The notes: generated from the letters alone by a model not told the origin. Positions 16,024-25,603 are shown, numbered from the stretch's first letter. The stretch: 64,000 nt of DNA from Ardenticatenaceae bacterium (GCA_020634495.1 JACKBR010000023.1:13441-77440), one strand, 5' to 3'. A program made the numbers and translations.

Positions 16024-18984
16024 TTACGAGTTGTACATCGCCTCATGAACCCGCTGCGGTGTGAAGGGAATGCGGCGGAGGCGGGTGCCTGTGGCGTCGT
16101 AGACGGCGTTAGCGATGGCCGGGGCGACGCCGTCTTTGGGGATTTCGGCGATGGCTTTGGCCCCGAATGGGCCGGTTGGCTCGTTGGTTTGCACCAGGAT
16201 CGCCTGCATCCAGGGCATCTCGTCGGCGCGGTAGATGTGGTAGGGGCCGAACTGGTCGTTGACCAGATTGCCCGTCGCGTCGTAGGCCATCTCTTCGCAG
16301 TGGCCGTAGCCCAGCGCCTGCACCATGCCGCCCTCCACCTGTCCGCTGGCGGTGATTGGGTTGATCGGCACGCCCGCATCCACGGCCATCACCAGCTTGG
16401 TGACGGTGACCTGGCCGGTTTCGGTGTTCACCTCCACCTCGGCAAACTGCCCGGCAAATGGCGGTGGCGAATCCATGCTGACAAAGCTGGCGGTGGCCAT
16501 GATTTGCCGCTGCTGTATCCTGGTGCAGGCTGTGCAGGCCAATCGCTTCCATGCTGACGGAACGGCCGTCTGCCGCAATCGCATGTCTATTTTCCAAACG
16601 AATATCGTGCCAGCTGTCTAATTCCAGCATCAACGCGGCCCGTTCTTTGATTTGCTCGGCTACCTGTTCGGCGGCCCGTTTTACGGCCGTTCCCGAAATA
16701 TACGTCGTGCTGCTGGCATAAGCCCCGTGTCAAACGGCGTCATGTCCGTGTCGCTGGAGTAGATGATGATGTCTTCCAGCGGCACGCCCAGCACCTCGGC
16801 GGCAATCTGGCTGAGCACCGTGTCCGACCCCGTGCCCAAATCCGTCGCGCCGACGAGCACGTTAAACGAGCCGTCGTCGTTGATTTTGACCGACGCGCCG
16901 CCCATGTCCAGGCCGGGATGGCCGTGCCGTGCATGCACATCGCCGCGCCCAGGCCGCGCCGCAGATGGGGCTTGCCGGGCACTTCGTGCCAGCCGGGTTC
17001 AAACTTGCGCTCCCAGCCGATGGCTTTCATGCCCTGCTCAAAACATTCGTTCAGGCCGCACGATTCAATCAGCGGCACGGTGATGACCGTCTCTTTTTCG
17101 CCTTCGCCCAGCAGCGGGGCGATGGGCATCAGGTCGCCCGCCTGCACCCAATTTTTGCGGCGGAACTCGATGGGATCGAGCTTCGGAGCGCGGCGGCAAT
17201 TTCATCCATGAGGCATTCCAGCGAGAAAGAGCGCCTGCGGCCCGCCATAGCCGCGATACGCGCCGGGGACGGGCAAATTGGTGTAGGCAACGATGCAGTC
17301 AAACTCCCGATTTTTGCAGTTGTAGCTGCTCAGGCCGCGCAGGCCGGTGACGGTTTGCACCGTCAGGCCGTGGGTGCCGTACGCGCCGGTGTTGGCTACG
17401 ATTTTCATCTGCATCGAGTGCAGCGTGCCGTCGGCCATGACGCCCGCTTTCCAGGTGATGGTTTGCGGATGGCGGGTGCGGCTGCTGCGGAACTCCTCGC
17501 TGCGCGTCAGTTCCAGGCGCACCGGACGGCCCGTGGCAATGGTCAGATGGCCCACGATGTCCTCGATGAGCATCTCTTGCTTCACGCCAAAGCCGCCGCC
17601 GATGCGCGGCTTGATGACCCGGATGCGGCGCACGGGCAAATCGAGCAGCAGCGGGCGACCATGCGGCGCACGTGGAACGGCACCTGGGTGCTGGTGCGAA
17701 TCACCAGCCGTTCGTCGCTGTCCCACCAGCTGATGGCGATGTGCGGCTCGATGGGCGCTTGCTGCACCTGGTGCACGTAGTAGCTGTGCTCAAAGACGTG
17801 ATCCGCTTCGGCAAAGCCTTGTTCCACGTCGCCCACTTCTGCCTGGATGTGGTGCACGATGTTGCGGCTGGCGTCGTGGATTTTTTCGGTGTCGTCCTCG
17901 TCGTGGATGACGGGTGCGCCTGGTTTGATCGCTTCGTTTTCGTCGAAAACGGCCGGCACAATTCATACTCCACCTTGATCAGCTTAAGCGCCTGTTCGGC
18001 AATCGCTTCACTTTCGGCAGCCACGGCGGCCACGCGGTCGCCCACGTAGCGCACCTTGTTGTCGAAGCTGACCTGATCGTGCGGCGGCGGGTTGGGGTAG
18101 CTTTGCCCGCCGGAGGCGTACTTGACGCGCGCTTGACGTTTTTGGTAATGGATGACGGCATGGACGCCGGGCAGCGCTTCGCGGCTTCGCTGGCGTCGAT
18201 GTCCAAAATGCGGGCGTGGGCGTGCGGGCTGGTGAGCAGCTTGGCGTACAGCATCCCGCGCAAATCAATGTCGTCCACGAAGGCGGGGTTGCCTTTGGTG
18301 AGCTTGACCGCGTCCACTTTGGTTTCTGGTTTGCCGACAACGGCCGTTTCTGGCACGCCAGAAGTGGAGCACGATGTCGGTTTGGGGTTTGTTTGGGTGG
18401 AGACTGGAGATTGGAGATTGGAGCCACCTGCGAGTTTCGGGCCGTCGTCTTCGGGGCGGGGGATATTCTGCGTAGAAAGTGGCGTCGATGATGGGCGGGC
18501 CGTCGTAGGGCGGGCATCCTCTCACCGCGCAGGTAGGCAGCAGCACGCAGGACCGCCTGGACGGGCTTTACGTAGCCCGTCTCGCGGCACAAAACGCCGG
18601 AAAACGCTTCGCGCACTTCGGCTTCGGTGGGATTGGGGTTTTGGTCCAGCAGCGCCTTTGGCCGCCAAAATCATCGCCGGGTGCTGTAGCCAGACTGGAT
18701 CGCGCCGGTTTCCACAAACGCTTTTGGATGGGATGCAGTTCGTTGACGCCGGGGTTGAGCCCTTCAACGGTCTCAATTTTGTGGCCGACAGCTTGCCCGG
18801 CCAGCATCACGTCGCTGTTTACCAACTGGCCATCGACCAAAACGGCCGCTGCTCCGGTTTGCCCATCGTGACTACCAAAGCGCACGCTAAAATAGCCCGC
18901 GCCGCGCAGGGCGGAGAGCAAGGTGTCGGTCGGTCTGGCTGATATTTCGTATGCTTTGCCGTTAATGTTTAGTGGGAGGGTCAT
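16024..18984 (-). pseudogene. Fused 2Fe-2S / molybdopterin xanthine dehydrogenase-type oxidoreductase, about 12 frameshifts
   Basis: One long gene can be followed across all three minus frames from MTLPLNINGKAYEISARPTD (start 18984, SD AAGGAACC) to IPFTPQRVHEAMYNS (stop 16024). It has a ferredoxin-like 2Fe-2S domain, a second helical 2Fe-2S domain, a linker, then the aldehyde-oxidase/xanthine-dehydrogenase domains (LTSPHAHARILDIDAS, VRYVGDRVAAVAAES, IGGGFGVKQEMLIEDIVGHL, GATDLGTGSDTVLSQIAAEV, GPFGAKAIAEIPKDGVAPA). Frame changes occur near 18710, 18660, 18530, 18360-18480, 18175, 18060, 17955, 17660, 17225, 17180, 16925, 16730 and 16510. The Fe-S cysteines look degenerate (SVRFGSHDGQTGAA; QSGYST; CRETGY). 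No stretch of the family is missing, which suggests indel errors or very recent decay. Substrate unknown. Confidence 0.85.
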
Positions 18985-19021
18985 TTTACGGTTCCTTACT
19001 ATGGGGTGGGAAGAAATGATA

Positions 19022-19077
19022 AGTGAAAAGTAAAAAGTAGATGACCACTTTTCACTTATCACTTTTTACTTTTCACT
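19022..19077. repeat. Intergenic hairpin repeat, copy 1
   Basis: AGTGAAAAGTAAAAAGT (19022-19038) is the exact reverse complement of 19061-19077, a 17-bp stem around a 22-base loop that itself contains another half-copy. Related sequence occurs at 47034-47124 and 56376-56412. It sits between the kinase stop and the oxidoreductase start. Confidence 0.75.
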
Positions 19078-19082
19078 ATTTT

Positions 19083-19910
19083 CTAACTCTTCTTAACAAG
19101 TTCCTTCACCGCCTGTACCAGCTCATCTACCGTCTGGTAGCGGTCTTCTGGCTTTTTGGCCAGGGCTTTGTCTAAAATGGAGTCCCAGGGTGGTTGCAGG
19201 GTGGGGATGGCGGCCTGGACGCTGGGAATAGGATTGTTGAGATGGGCCATGACGATGCTGACGATGGAGTCGCCTTTGAAGGGCAGCTCGCCCGTCAGCA
19301 TGAAAAAGAGGACGATGCCCAGGGCGTAGATGTCGGTACGGCCGTCCATCTCTTTAGCCCCCTGTATTTGTTCAGGACTCATGTATTCCACCGTGCCAAT
19401 CATCACGCCCGTGCCGGTGATGCCTTTGGCAGCGGCTAAATTTTTGGCGGTGCCAAAGTCGGAGAGGAACGGTTCGTTACGGCCGTTAAACAAAATGTTG
19501 GCCGGTTTGATGTCCCGGTGCAGAATGCCCTTCTCATGCGCTTCGGCCAAAGCCGACCCAACGCGCTCCATCACAAAGCCAACTTCATCCAGGGGCAGCG
19601 CCCCGTTTTGCAGCCGGTCTTCCAGCGTGCCGCCCGGCATGTAGCGCATGACAATGTAAGAAAGGTCTCCCTGGTGGCCAAAGTCGTAAATGGGAATCAC
19701 GGCCGAATGCTCCAAAGAGGCAATTGTTTCCGCTTCTTGCTGAAAGCGGTCGTAAAAATTGGGGTCAATGTCTAGCATTTGTGCTGCCAGCACTTTAACG
19801 GCAACCTTGCGCCGGATGAGCGGATCTTCGGCCAGGAAAACGGCCGCCATGCCGCCTCTGGCAATCTCTTCAATAATTTTATAGCGGCCGATTCGTTGTG
19901 GTATGGTCAT
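19083..19910 (-). CDS. Serine/threonine protein kinase (Hanks type)
   Basis: A 275-residue protein consisting almost only of the kinase domain: glycine loop (IARGGMAAVFLAED), VAVKVL lysine, catalytic loop HRDIKPANIL, DFG in LSDFGTAKN, GTVEYMSPEQ and YALGIVLFFMLTGELPF. There is no transmembrane helix or PASTA/sensor extension, so it is probably cytosolic, unlike many bacterial Hanks kinases. Targets are unknown. Confidence 0.94.
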   Translation of the reverse strand: MTIPQRIGRYKIIEEIARGGMAAVFLAEDPLIRRKVAVKVLAAQMLDIDPNFYDRFQQEAETIASLEHSAVIPIYDFGHQGDLSYIVMRYMPGGTLEDRLQNGALPLDEVGFVMERVGSALAEAHEKGILHRDIKPANILFNGRNEPFLSDFGTAKNLAAAKGITGTGVMIGTVEYMSPEQIQGAKEMDGRTDIYALGIVLFFMLTGELPFKGDSIVSIVMAHLNNPIPSVQAAIPTLQPPWDSILDKALAKKPEDRYQTVDELVQAVKELVKKS

Positions 19911-20013
19911 TGCTTCCCTGAAACTTTTTGCGTGGATAATAGGCGGATTTTATTCTATTGTGAGGTTGGTTTCAAATTGCGATTCGTGTAAATGGGTCAC
20001 GATTCCGACAAAT

Positions 20014-20044
20014 AAAAAGACTGTGGTTTGCCCACAGCCTTTTT
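20014..20044 (-). terminator. Rho-independent terminator after the HAO-like operon
   Basis: A CTGTGG / CCACAG stem with a short loop, flanked by AAAAAG on one side and CTTTTT on the other. Read on the minus strand it ends in a T-run and lies 30 bases after the stop of the membrane-protein gene at 20074. It also works as a hairpin in the other direction. Confidence 0.7.
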
Positions 20045-20073
20045 GTCTGTCTTTTCGTGGAAATTTAATTCAC

Positions 20074-20979
20074 TTACTCAGTGTTTTCGATGGGAGAGAG
20101 CAGAGCCAACAACCCGACAAGCCCCATATTGCTGTAGAGCAATGGAGACAAGAAAGGCGCTCCACGCAAAAAGCGTTCTGGCACGATGGTGCTCTGGCTG
20201 GTTAGGTCGGCCTGGATGTGGAAGTAGGTACCAATCATGCCCACCACAATCAGCAAAACCATGGCCACAATGTAAATGGTGACGTCTTCTGTGGTTAGCT
20301 GACGATTAATTGCTCCCATGCCTGCGGAAACGGCCGTGCCAAACACCCCCACCACCAGCGGCAGCCAGAGCCACGGGTTTTCCCAGGGATGGCGCGAATG
20401 ATCGAAGGCGCTGCTAACCAGGGCGACCAGAATGCCGAGGCTTACCAAAAAGAAATAGGCGCGGGTTTTGCTGTATGGCATTTGCACCGTGCGGCCAAAT
20501 GGTAGCTTGAGCAAGCCGCTGCCGGTTGGCGACTCTTCCCAGGCGGCGCTGATGCCCAAGACGCCGATGCCGGCAAAGGCAAATGGGGCCAAAAATGGCG
20601 GTGCCCAAACCAAGAGATTCAGCGTTACGCGGGACCCCACCGGGGCGGTGGGCAACGTGCCGCGAACCAGGTGGAAATAAGCGCCCAGCACGCCGATGAG
20701 AATACTTGTGAGGAATACGGCCGTAGCCAGCCACGTTGCCATCTTTCTGTTGCGCAGAGCTATGAGCCCCGCAATTAGCAGCAAAACCCCGGCAATTGGC
20801 CCAAAGATAATTGGAATCCATTCCCGGAGGTGGATGGTATTGTTAAGCCCGTGAGCCAGCAGCGTATCTAGCCCCAGCATAATTTCATTAAAAGCAGCCA
20901 TCAACAGCATTGCCTGATCCCTGGAAATGGGAATTCGCCGCCGCCTGGCGCTTGGAAAAACAGTTGCTAAATAGTTCAT
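20074..20979 (-). CDS. Multi-pass membrane protein linked to the octaheme cytochrome
   Basis: A 301-residue integral membrane protein with about eight helices, not assigned to a family. Histidines occur near helices (GAYFHLVRG, GTYFHIQADL, SAFDHSRHP), so it could be a heme- or quinone-binding membrane partner. I chose MNYLATVF at 20979; a TTG frame from 21012 starts inside a 32-base palindrome and is unlikely. It is 62 bases downstream of the octaheme cytochrome gene and probably co-transcribed; the role as an electron-transfer anchor is inference. Confidence 0.75.
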   Translation of the reverse strand: MNYLATVFPSARRRRIPISRDQAMLLMAAFNEIMLGLDTLLAHGLNNTIHLREWIPIIFGPIAGVLLLIAGLIALRNRKMATWLATAVFLTSILIGVLGAYFHLVRGTLPTAPVGSRVTLNLLVWAPPFLAPFAFAGIGVLGISAAWEESPTGSGLLKLPFGRTVQMPYSKTRAYFFLVSLGILVALVSSAFDHSRHPWENPWLWLPLVVGVFGTAVSAGMGAINRQLTTEDVTIYIVAMVLLIVVGMIGTYFHIQADLTSQSTIVPERFLRGAPFLSPLLYSNMGLVGLLALLSPIENTE

Positions 20980-21002
20980 ATCAGTTTGCCAAAATTGGAG
21001 GA

Positions 21003-21034
21003 GCCAGGCCAAATAAAGCTTTATTTGGCCTGGC
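21003..21034. repeat. 32-base perfect palindrome in the intercistronic gap
   Basis: GCCAGGCCAAATAAAG (21003-21018) is followed immediately by its exact reverse complement (21019-21034), with no spacer. It lies between the octaheme cytochrome stop and the membrane-protein start. It could stabilise the upstream mRNA, act as a weak terminator or bind a dimeric protein. Confidence 0.85.
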
Positions 21035-21041
21035 TATCGGT

Positions 21042-22364
21042 TTACTCAATTGGTCCTGGCGGGCCGGGATCAATCGGTTCCAGGCCAGCTTCTTCCAATT
21101 TGTCATTCACCATTTCAATGAGTTCTGCGCGATCGTGCAGCATTTCATAGGCACCGTGCCATTGCACATAGTCAGCACCTTGCATCCAGGTGCCAAACTT
21201 GGCAGTGCGGCCCCAATGATGCCACAGATTGAAGTATACAAAGTCAATCGGCTCATCAAAGGGTTGGTCGGTTAACAAGCCGTTGTCCTTCAATGGCTGA
21301 ATAATTTCGTCACTTTCTATCACCCAGGCATTGACTTGCTCAACCGCTTTGTCGGCGTCCGTGTAGAACGTTTCAATGAAATTGGAATTATGACATTCTG
21401 AACACACAACCTGCATCCGGGTCATATTGTCTTGCCAGGCAGGTCGCCGGGTGCTAATGGGCGCGGCAAGGTTCCAGGTGAGACGGTCGCCCACGTCATG
21501 CGTGGTGGCTGCTCCGCCAAAACCGCTCATGTGGCAGGTGGCACAGGTTGGCGCGGGGAAGTTGGTGACATCCAGCGTGCCTGGATCAGCTTCCCAATCC
21601 CAGGTGTGGCCATCTGTGGCGTAAGCGATGCCGTGCGGCGATTCTTGGTAAATTTCCCACTGCGGATGATCTGGCCCAATGTGGCAGGCATTGCACGTTT
21701 CTGGCTTGCGTGCCTGCTCCAGGCTGAATTCGTGGCGCTGGTGGCATTCCTGACATTGCCCTACGGAGCCATCTACGGCCGGTTTGCCAACGTCGTGGCA
21801 GCTTTCACAGGCAAATTTGGTAATGGCTGGCCCTTCAATGGCATGAAGTGAGTTTCTAGCACGAACTTTGTCGTCTATGTAGCCTCCTTCGGGAACGGCC
21901 TGGTACATCGCCAGCAGATCGGGCGAAAGCACATCCTGACCGGCATAAGCTACATAAGCGGGTAGGCCATGACGGCTCTGGTTGAACTGGGCGACTTCAT
22001 TTTCGTGGCAGGTTTCACACATGGCTGTGGTTGGCTCATTTAGCACGTAGGTGTCTTCATGCTCAATGGCTCCCGGATAATCGGCATCCACTTCGTGGCA
22101 GTCGCGGCAGGTGACTTCGGCAGCAGCCATGCTGCTGTGGCCGTACTGCTCGACAATGCCAGGGGTATTCCGGGTGTGGCACTCTACACATTCATCATCG
22201 CTGTTGGCCAGCACGTTGACTTGCTCGTCGGCGTTGGCTGGTTCTCCTGACCGGCTGACGGCCATGATGACCAGCGTTAATCCGGCAACGATGAGCACGG
22301 CGATAACGCCCAAGATGAGCAGTCGAAATGAGCTGCTGCTGTTTGATGGGGCTTCTTGACTCAT
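21042..22364 (-). CDS. Octaheme c-type cytochrome, hydroxylamine oxidoreductase-like
   Basis: A 440-residue exported cytochrome. Residues 13-36 form an N-terminal membrane anchor or uncleaved signal. Eight CxxCH heme sites are present: CVECH, CRDCH, CETCH, CESCH, CQECH, CNACH, CATCH and CSECH. The spacing and the C-terminal FGTWMQGADYVQWHGAYE match the HAO / octaheme nitrite-reductase-like superfamily. Members oxidise hydroxylamine or hydrazine, or reduce nitrite; direction cannot be told from sequence. Whether the cross-linking Tyr of true HAO is present would need an alignment. Strong SD (TAGGAGGAT). The downstream membrane protein is a candidate quinone-side partner. Confidence 0.9.
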   Translation of the reverse strand: MSQEAPSNSSSSFRLLILGVIAVLIVAGLTLVIMAVSRSGEPANADEQVNVLANSDDECVECHTRNTPGIVEQYGHSSMAAAEVTCRDCHEVDADYPGAIEHEDTYVLNEPTTAMCETCHENEVAQFNQSRHGLPAYVAYAGQDVLSPDLLAMYQAVPEGGYIDDKVRARNSLHAIEGPAITKFACESCHDVGKPAVDGSVGQCQECHQRHEFSLEQARKPETCNACHIGPDHPQWEIYQESPHGIAYATDGHTWDWEADPGTLDVTNFPAPTCATCHMSGFGGAATTHDVGDRLTWNLAAPISTRRPAWQDNMTRMQVVCSECHNSNFIETFYTDADKAVEQVNAWVIESDEIIQPLKDNGLLTDQPFDEPIDFVYFNLWHHWGRTAKFGTWMQGADYVQWHGAYEMLHDRAELIEMVNDKLEEAGLEPIDPGPPGPIE

Positions 22365-22824
22365 TAACTATCCTCCTAACGATTTATGGTGGAAGGGTGA
22401 AATTACAAACCTCTTCCGTGGGAAACAGTTTATTTGTCCCAGGTGGATATATCTTTGCGAAAATGCAATAAACGGCCGTTTACTGACCAGATTCTCAAGT
22501 TAATGAACGGCCGTTTGGTATCGGCTTTATTCAAGAATTCTTTGGCTTTTTTACAAAGTTGTCGCAGGTGAGCCGGTAGGTTTAACCGGCGTTAAGTTTA
22601 GCATCTTGCTGCCAGGCAAGCCAGCTCCAGAGGCGGATTTTTAGTACCGGGTCTGCCAGTGTTTGAAAATAAAATTGGCCACCCGGCCATGATAATTGTT
22701 CTTTCCAGGAGCGTTGTTGCTTAAGACGAGATTAATGAACAAGGCCCTGGGCTTCTTTCAGACTGATCAATTGAGCTGGCTTACGAATTGCATTTTGTTT
22801 AACCAGATAGAAAAAGCTATACTT
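22365..22824. other. Intergenic region between divergent genes, with two AACGGCCGTT palindromes
   Basis: No gene is supported in this 460-base gap; an open frame from 22696 into the response regulator has no recognisable protein. AACGGCCGTT occurs at 22471-22480 and again at 22506-22515, 35 bases apart. Promoters for both divergent genes must lie here, but no convincing -35/-10 pair was seen. Confidence 0.7.
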
Positions 22825-23487
22825 ATGCTTATGTCACGATTACGCATTTTACTTGTTGATGATCATGAAGTTGTTCGGCTGGGCCTAAAGAGTTTGATTG
22901 AGCGCAATGCTGGCTTTGAAGTGATAGCTGAAGCTGCCGCCCAGCAGGAGGCTGTGAGTAAAGCATTAACTCACAAGCCTGATATTGTGCTTATGGATAT
23001 TCGTTTGGCTGGCGGCAGCGGCATTGAAGCCTGCGAGCAAATTATGGCAGAGCTGCCCACAACCAAAGTCATAATGCTCACTTCTTACGCGGAAGATGAG
23101 ATGCTTTTTGCCGCTATTCGGGCTGGCGCATCTGGCTATGTGCTTAAGCAGGTTGGCAGCAATGATGTGGTGCGGGCAATTGAGGCGGCGGCCCGAGGCG
23201 AAGCAACATTGGACCCAACCTTAACTCAGCGGGTGTTTAATGAGATGCGCCGGTCAATTCAGCAAGAGGAATCGGCTGCATTTAGTGACCTGACGGCTCA
23301 GGAGATGCAGGTTTTGTCGCTGATTGCTGAAGGCCGTACCAATCGTGAAATTGCCGAGGCGCTGTACCTGAGTGAGGGCACAGTTCGGAATTATGTAAGC
23401 GGTATTTTGTCTAAACTGGAAGTATCTAACCGGGCGGAAGCTGCCGCCTATGCGATTCAACACCACCTCAAAGATTATCTTCATTAA
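22825..23487 (+). CDS. NarL/LuxR-family response regulator
   Basis: A 220-residue regulator: receiver with VDDHEV, phosphoacceptor Asp in [12 protein letters not shown] and YVLKQVG lysine, then a LuxR HTH ([34 protein letters not shown]). The start is either 22825 or 22831 (MLMSRLRI or MSRLRI); neither has a strong SD. The next gene, a matching GAF histidine kinase, begins 11 bases after its stop, so they form a pair with the regulator first. Confidence 0.93.
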   Translation: MLMSRLRILLVDDHEVVRLGLKSLIERNAGFEVIAEAAAQQEAVSKALTHKPDIVLMDIRLAGGSGIEACEQIMAELPTTKVIMLTSYAEDEMLFAAIRAGASGYVLKQVGSNDVVRAIEAAARGEATLDPTLTQRVFNEMRRSIQQEESAAFSDLTAQEMQVLSLIAEGRTNREIAEALYLSEGTVRNYVSGILSKLEVSNRAEAAAYAIQHHLKDYLH

Positions 23488-23498
23488 GGATATGGACG

Positions 23499-25169
23499 AT
23501 GGAGAAGGGGAGCAAAATAGATTCTTATTATTTAGAAGCTATTTGCCAGGCAACGCTGAGCATCTCCCGAATTAGGGAGCTGCCAGAGACGCTGCGACAT
23601 ATTGTCGATACGGCACGGGAGCTGCTGGCCGCGGAATATGCGGTGTTGGCGACGTTTTCGCTGAACAATGTTGCCCAAAATTTCATCTTTTCTGGCATTG
23701 ACCAGAATACGGCCGATTTGATTGCTCATCCTCCTGAAGGCATGGGGTTACTGGGCACGCTTTCTGATGAGCGGGCAGTTATTCGCGTGCCTCAGCTTTC
23801 GCAGCATCCTCAATTTACGGGTTTCCCCAAGAACCATCCAGAAATGAGCAGCTTTTTAGGAATGCCCATTGCCCAGGATGATGTGGTATACGGCCGTATC
23901 TACCTGGCAAATAAGAAAAATGGGGAGCCGTTTAGCCAGGTGGATGAACAGGTATTGCAAATTTTCGCAGCCCATGCGGCCGTTGCCATACAAAATAACC
24001 TCCTCATTGAGTCTGGCCAGGATCAGCGCCACCAACTTCAGGAGCGAAACCGCCAGTTGGCCGCTCTGGATAAAGCGACGATGGCCATTGCAGGTGAGCT
24101 GACACTTGATAAGGTTTTGCAGCAAATCGTAGATGTTGCTCGCGAGCTGGCCGATGCGCAATATGCGGCTTTGGGCGTGCCCAATAAGCAAGGTTTTTTA
24201 GAAACGTTTATTGATAGCGGGATGCCAGATGAAATTGCCAATGCAATTCCTCATTTGCCAAAGGGGTTGGGCCTGCTAGGAGCCATTGTCAAAGAGCGGA
24301 AAACCATTCGTATTCCCAGGATTGAGGATGATCCGCGCTCGGTGGGGTTCCCGGAAGGGCATCCGCCCATGGTGCCATTTTTAGGTGTTCCGGTCATTGC
24401 GGGGCGAGAAACATTAGGCAACTTATATCTCACCAACAAGATTGGCGCAGATGAATTTACTCAGACTGATCAAGATTTGGTAGAGCTGTTGGCGGCTCAT
24501 GCGGCCGTTGCCATTCAAAATGCCCGCTTGTATGAACAAGTCGGCCGTTTGGCCATTGTGGAAGAGCGCACCCGCATAGGTATGGATTTACATGACGGCA
24601 TTATTCAATCCATTTTTGCGGTAGGTTTAACATTAGAATCAACCAAGCTCTCGCTGCCTGGCGATCCGCAAGAAGCGGATATTTTGCTGTCTCATGCCAT
24701 TGAAGCGCTGAACGCCACCATTCGGGATATTCGTAACTTTATCTTGGATTTACGGCCGCATCGTTTTCAGGGCAATTTTGAGCAGGGTCTGGGTCGGTTG
24801 GTGCGAGAATTTCAGGCCAATACCATGGTTGCCGTCTCGCTTTCTGCTCCCAAAGAAGCGCTCGAAAGGTTGCCTGCGCCGGTGGCTCGCTCCCTTTTCC
24901 TCACCACACAAGAGGCTTTGGCCAATATCGCCCGCCATGCCCAGGCTGGGCAGGTATTCATCAATATCGAGGCAAAAGGGAATGATGTTATTTTGCGGGT
25001 TTCTGATGATGGGCGTGGCTTTGATATGGGGCAAAATAATTACTCAGTAGGGCATGGATTATCAAACATGCGTGCCCGTGCTGAAGATTTAAGCGGTTCG
25101 TTTGAAATTAAGTCGATGCCGGGAAAGGGCACAACGGTGAAGCTGGTTTTTCCCATTTCGTCAAACTGA
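23499..25169 (+). CDS. Dual-GAF sensor histidine kinase (DevS/NarX-like)
   Basis: A 556-residue soluble kinase. Two tandem GAF domains (about residues 25-170 and 200-345) share repeated features (FTGFPKNHPEMSSFLGMPI; SVGFPEGHPPMVPFLGVPV), the DevS/DosT-type pattern in which the first GAF can bind heme. A HisKA_3 domain follows with RIGMDLHDGIIQSIFAVGL (phospho-His near 366), and then HATPase (VSDDGRGFDMG, GHGLSNMRARAEDLSG). Heme binding, and gas or redox sensing, is inferred from this family. It pairs with the upstream regulator, and the nearby CBS and degenerate receiver genes may belong to the same response. Confidence 0.9.
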   Translation: MEKGSKIDSYYLEAICQATLSISRIRELPETLRHIVDTARELLAAEYAVLATFSLNNVAQNFIFSGIDQNTADLIAHPPEGMGLLGTLSDERAVIRVPQLSQHPQFTGFPKNHPEMSSFLGMPIAQDDVVYGRIYLANKKNGEPFSQVDEQVLQIFAAHAAVAIQNNLLIESGQDQRHQLQERNRQLAALDKATMAIAGELTLDKVLQQIVDVARELADAQYAALGVPNKQGFLETFIDSGMPDEIANAIPHLPKGLGLLGAIVKERKTIRIPRIEDDPRSVGFPEGHPPMVPFLGVPVIAGRETLGNLYLTNKIGADEFTQTDQDLVELLAAHAAVAIQNARLYEQVGRLAIVEERTRIGMDLHDGIIQSIFAVGLTLESTKLSLPGDPQEADILLSHAIEALNATIRDIRNFILDLRPHRFQGNFEQGLGRLVREFQANTMVAVSLSAPKEALERLPAPVARSLFLTTQEALANIARHAQAGQVFINIEAKGNDVILRVSDDGRGFDMGQNNYSVGHGLSNMRARAEDLSGSFEIKSMPGKGTTVKLVFPISSN

Positions 25170-25174
25170 TGGGT

Positions 25175-25603
25175 TTAACCTGGAATAACATCCTCTGCTA
25201 AAATTTTGGCAGCGTAATCCAAAAAGTCTGTGACGGTGATGATGCCAACGACCGCATCATTTTCTATCACGGGCATCCCCCCAAATTTATAAATACTAAG
25301 CATTTCAGCAGCCCGGTAAGCGGGCATACTTGGCTCTACCGTGATGGGGTTTGGTGTCATGCAGCTTTCTGCGGTGACTGTGTCTAGTAATTCTTCGTCT
25401 TGCCAACGGCCGTGCAGCACCACCGGGGAGTTCATGACCAGCCGCACATCCCGATCCGAGATAATCCCGACCAATTTGCCATTGTCCAAAACGGGCAGTT
25501 GGCGGCATCCCTCTGTTTTCATAACACCAATGACGGTGCGCATGGGTGTGTCGGGCGCTACGCTGCTGGGGATCACGGTCATCAAATCATTTACAGTCAC
25601 CAT
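25175..25603 (-). CDS. Tandem CBS-domain protein
   Basis: A 142-residue protein made of two CBS domains (VNDLMTVIPSSVAPDTPM..., AESCMTPNPITVEPSMPAYR...), which usually bind adenosyl nucleotides and signal energy state. I chose MVTVNDLM at 25603, with AGGAGAA just upstream; the frame continuing to 25849 adds 82 residues of unlike sequence and is rejected. It is convergent with the histidine kinase, with 5 bases between them. A second CBS gene is at 28794. Confidence 0.9.
   Translation of the reverse strand: MVTVNDLMTVIPSSVAPDTPMRTVIGVMKTEGCRQLPVLDNGKLVGIISDRDVRLVMNSPVVLHGRWQDEELLDTVTAESCMTPNPITVEPSMPAYRAAEMLSIYKFGGMPVIENDAVVGIITVTDFLDYAAKILAEDVIPG

Noticed and set aside
16929..17780. Plus-strand open frame of 283 codons over the oxidoreductase
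   Set aside because: The minus strand carries the strongly conserved oxidoreductase motifs; the plus frame is an antisense artefact of GC-rich sequence.
22696..22824. 43-residue N-terminal extension of the response regulator
   Set aside because: Receiver domains begin near [10 protein letters not shown]; the extension has no known domain and lies in the intergenic gap.
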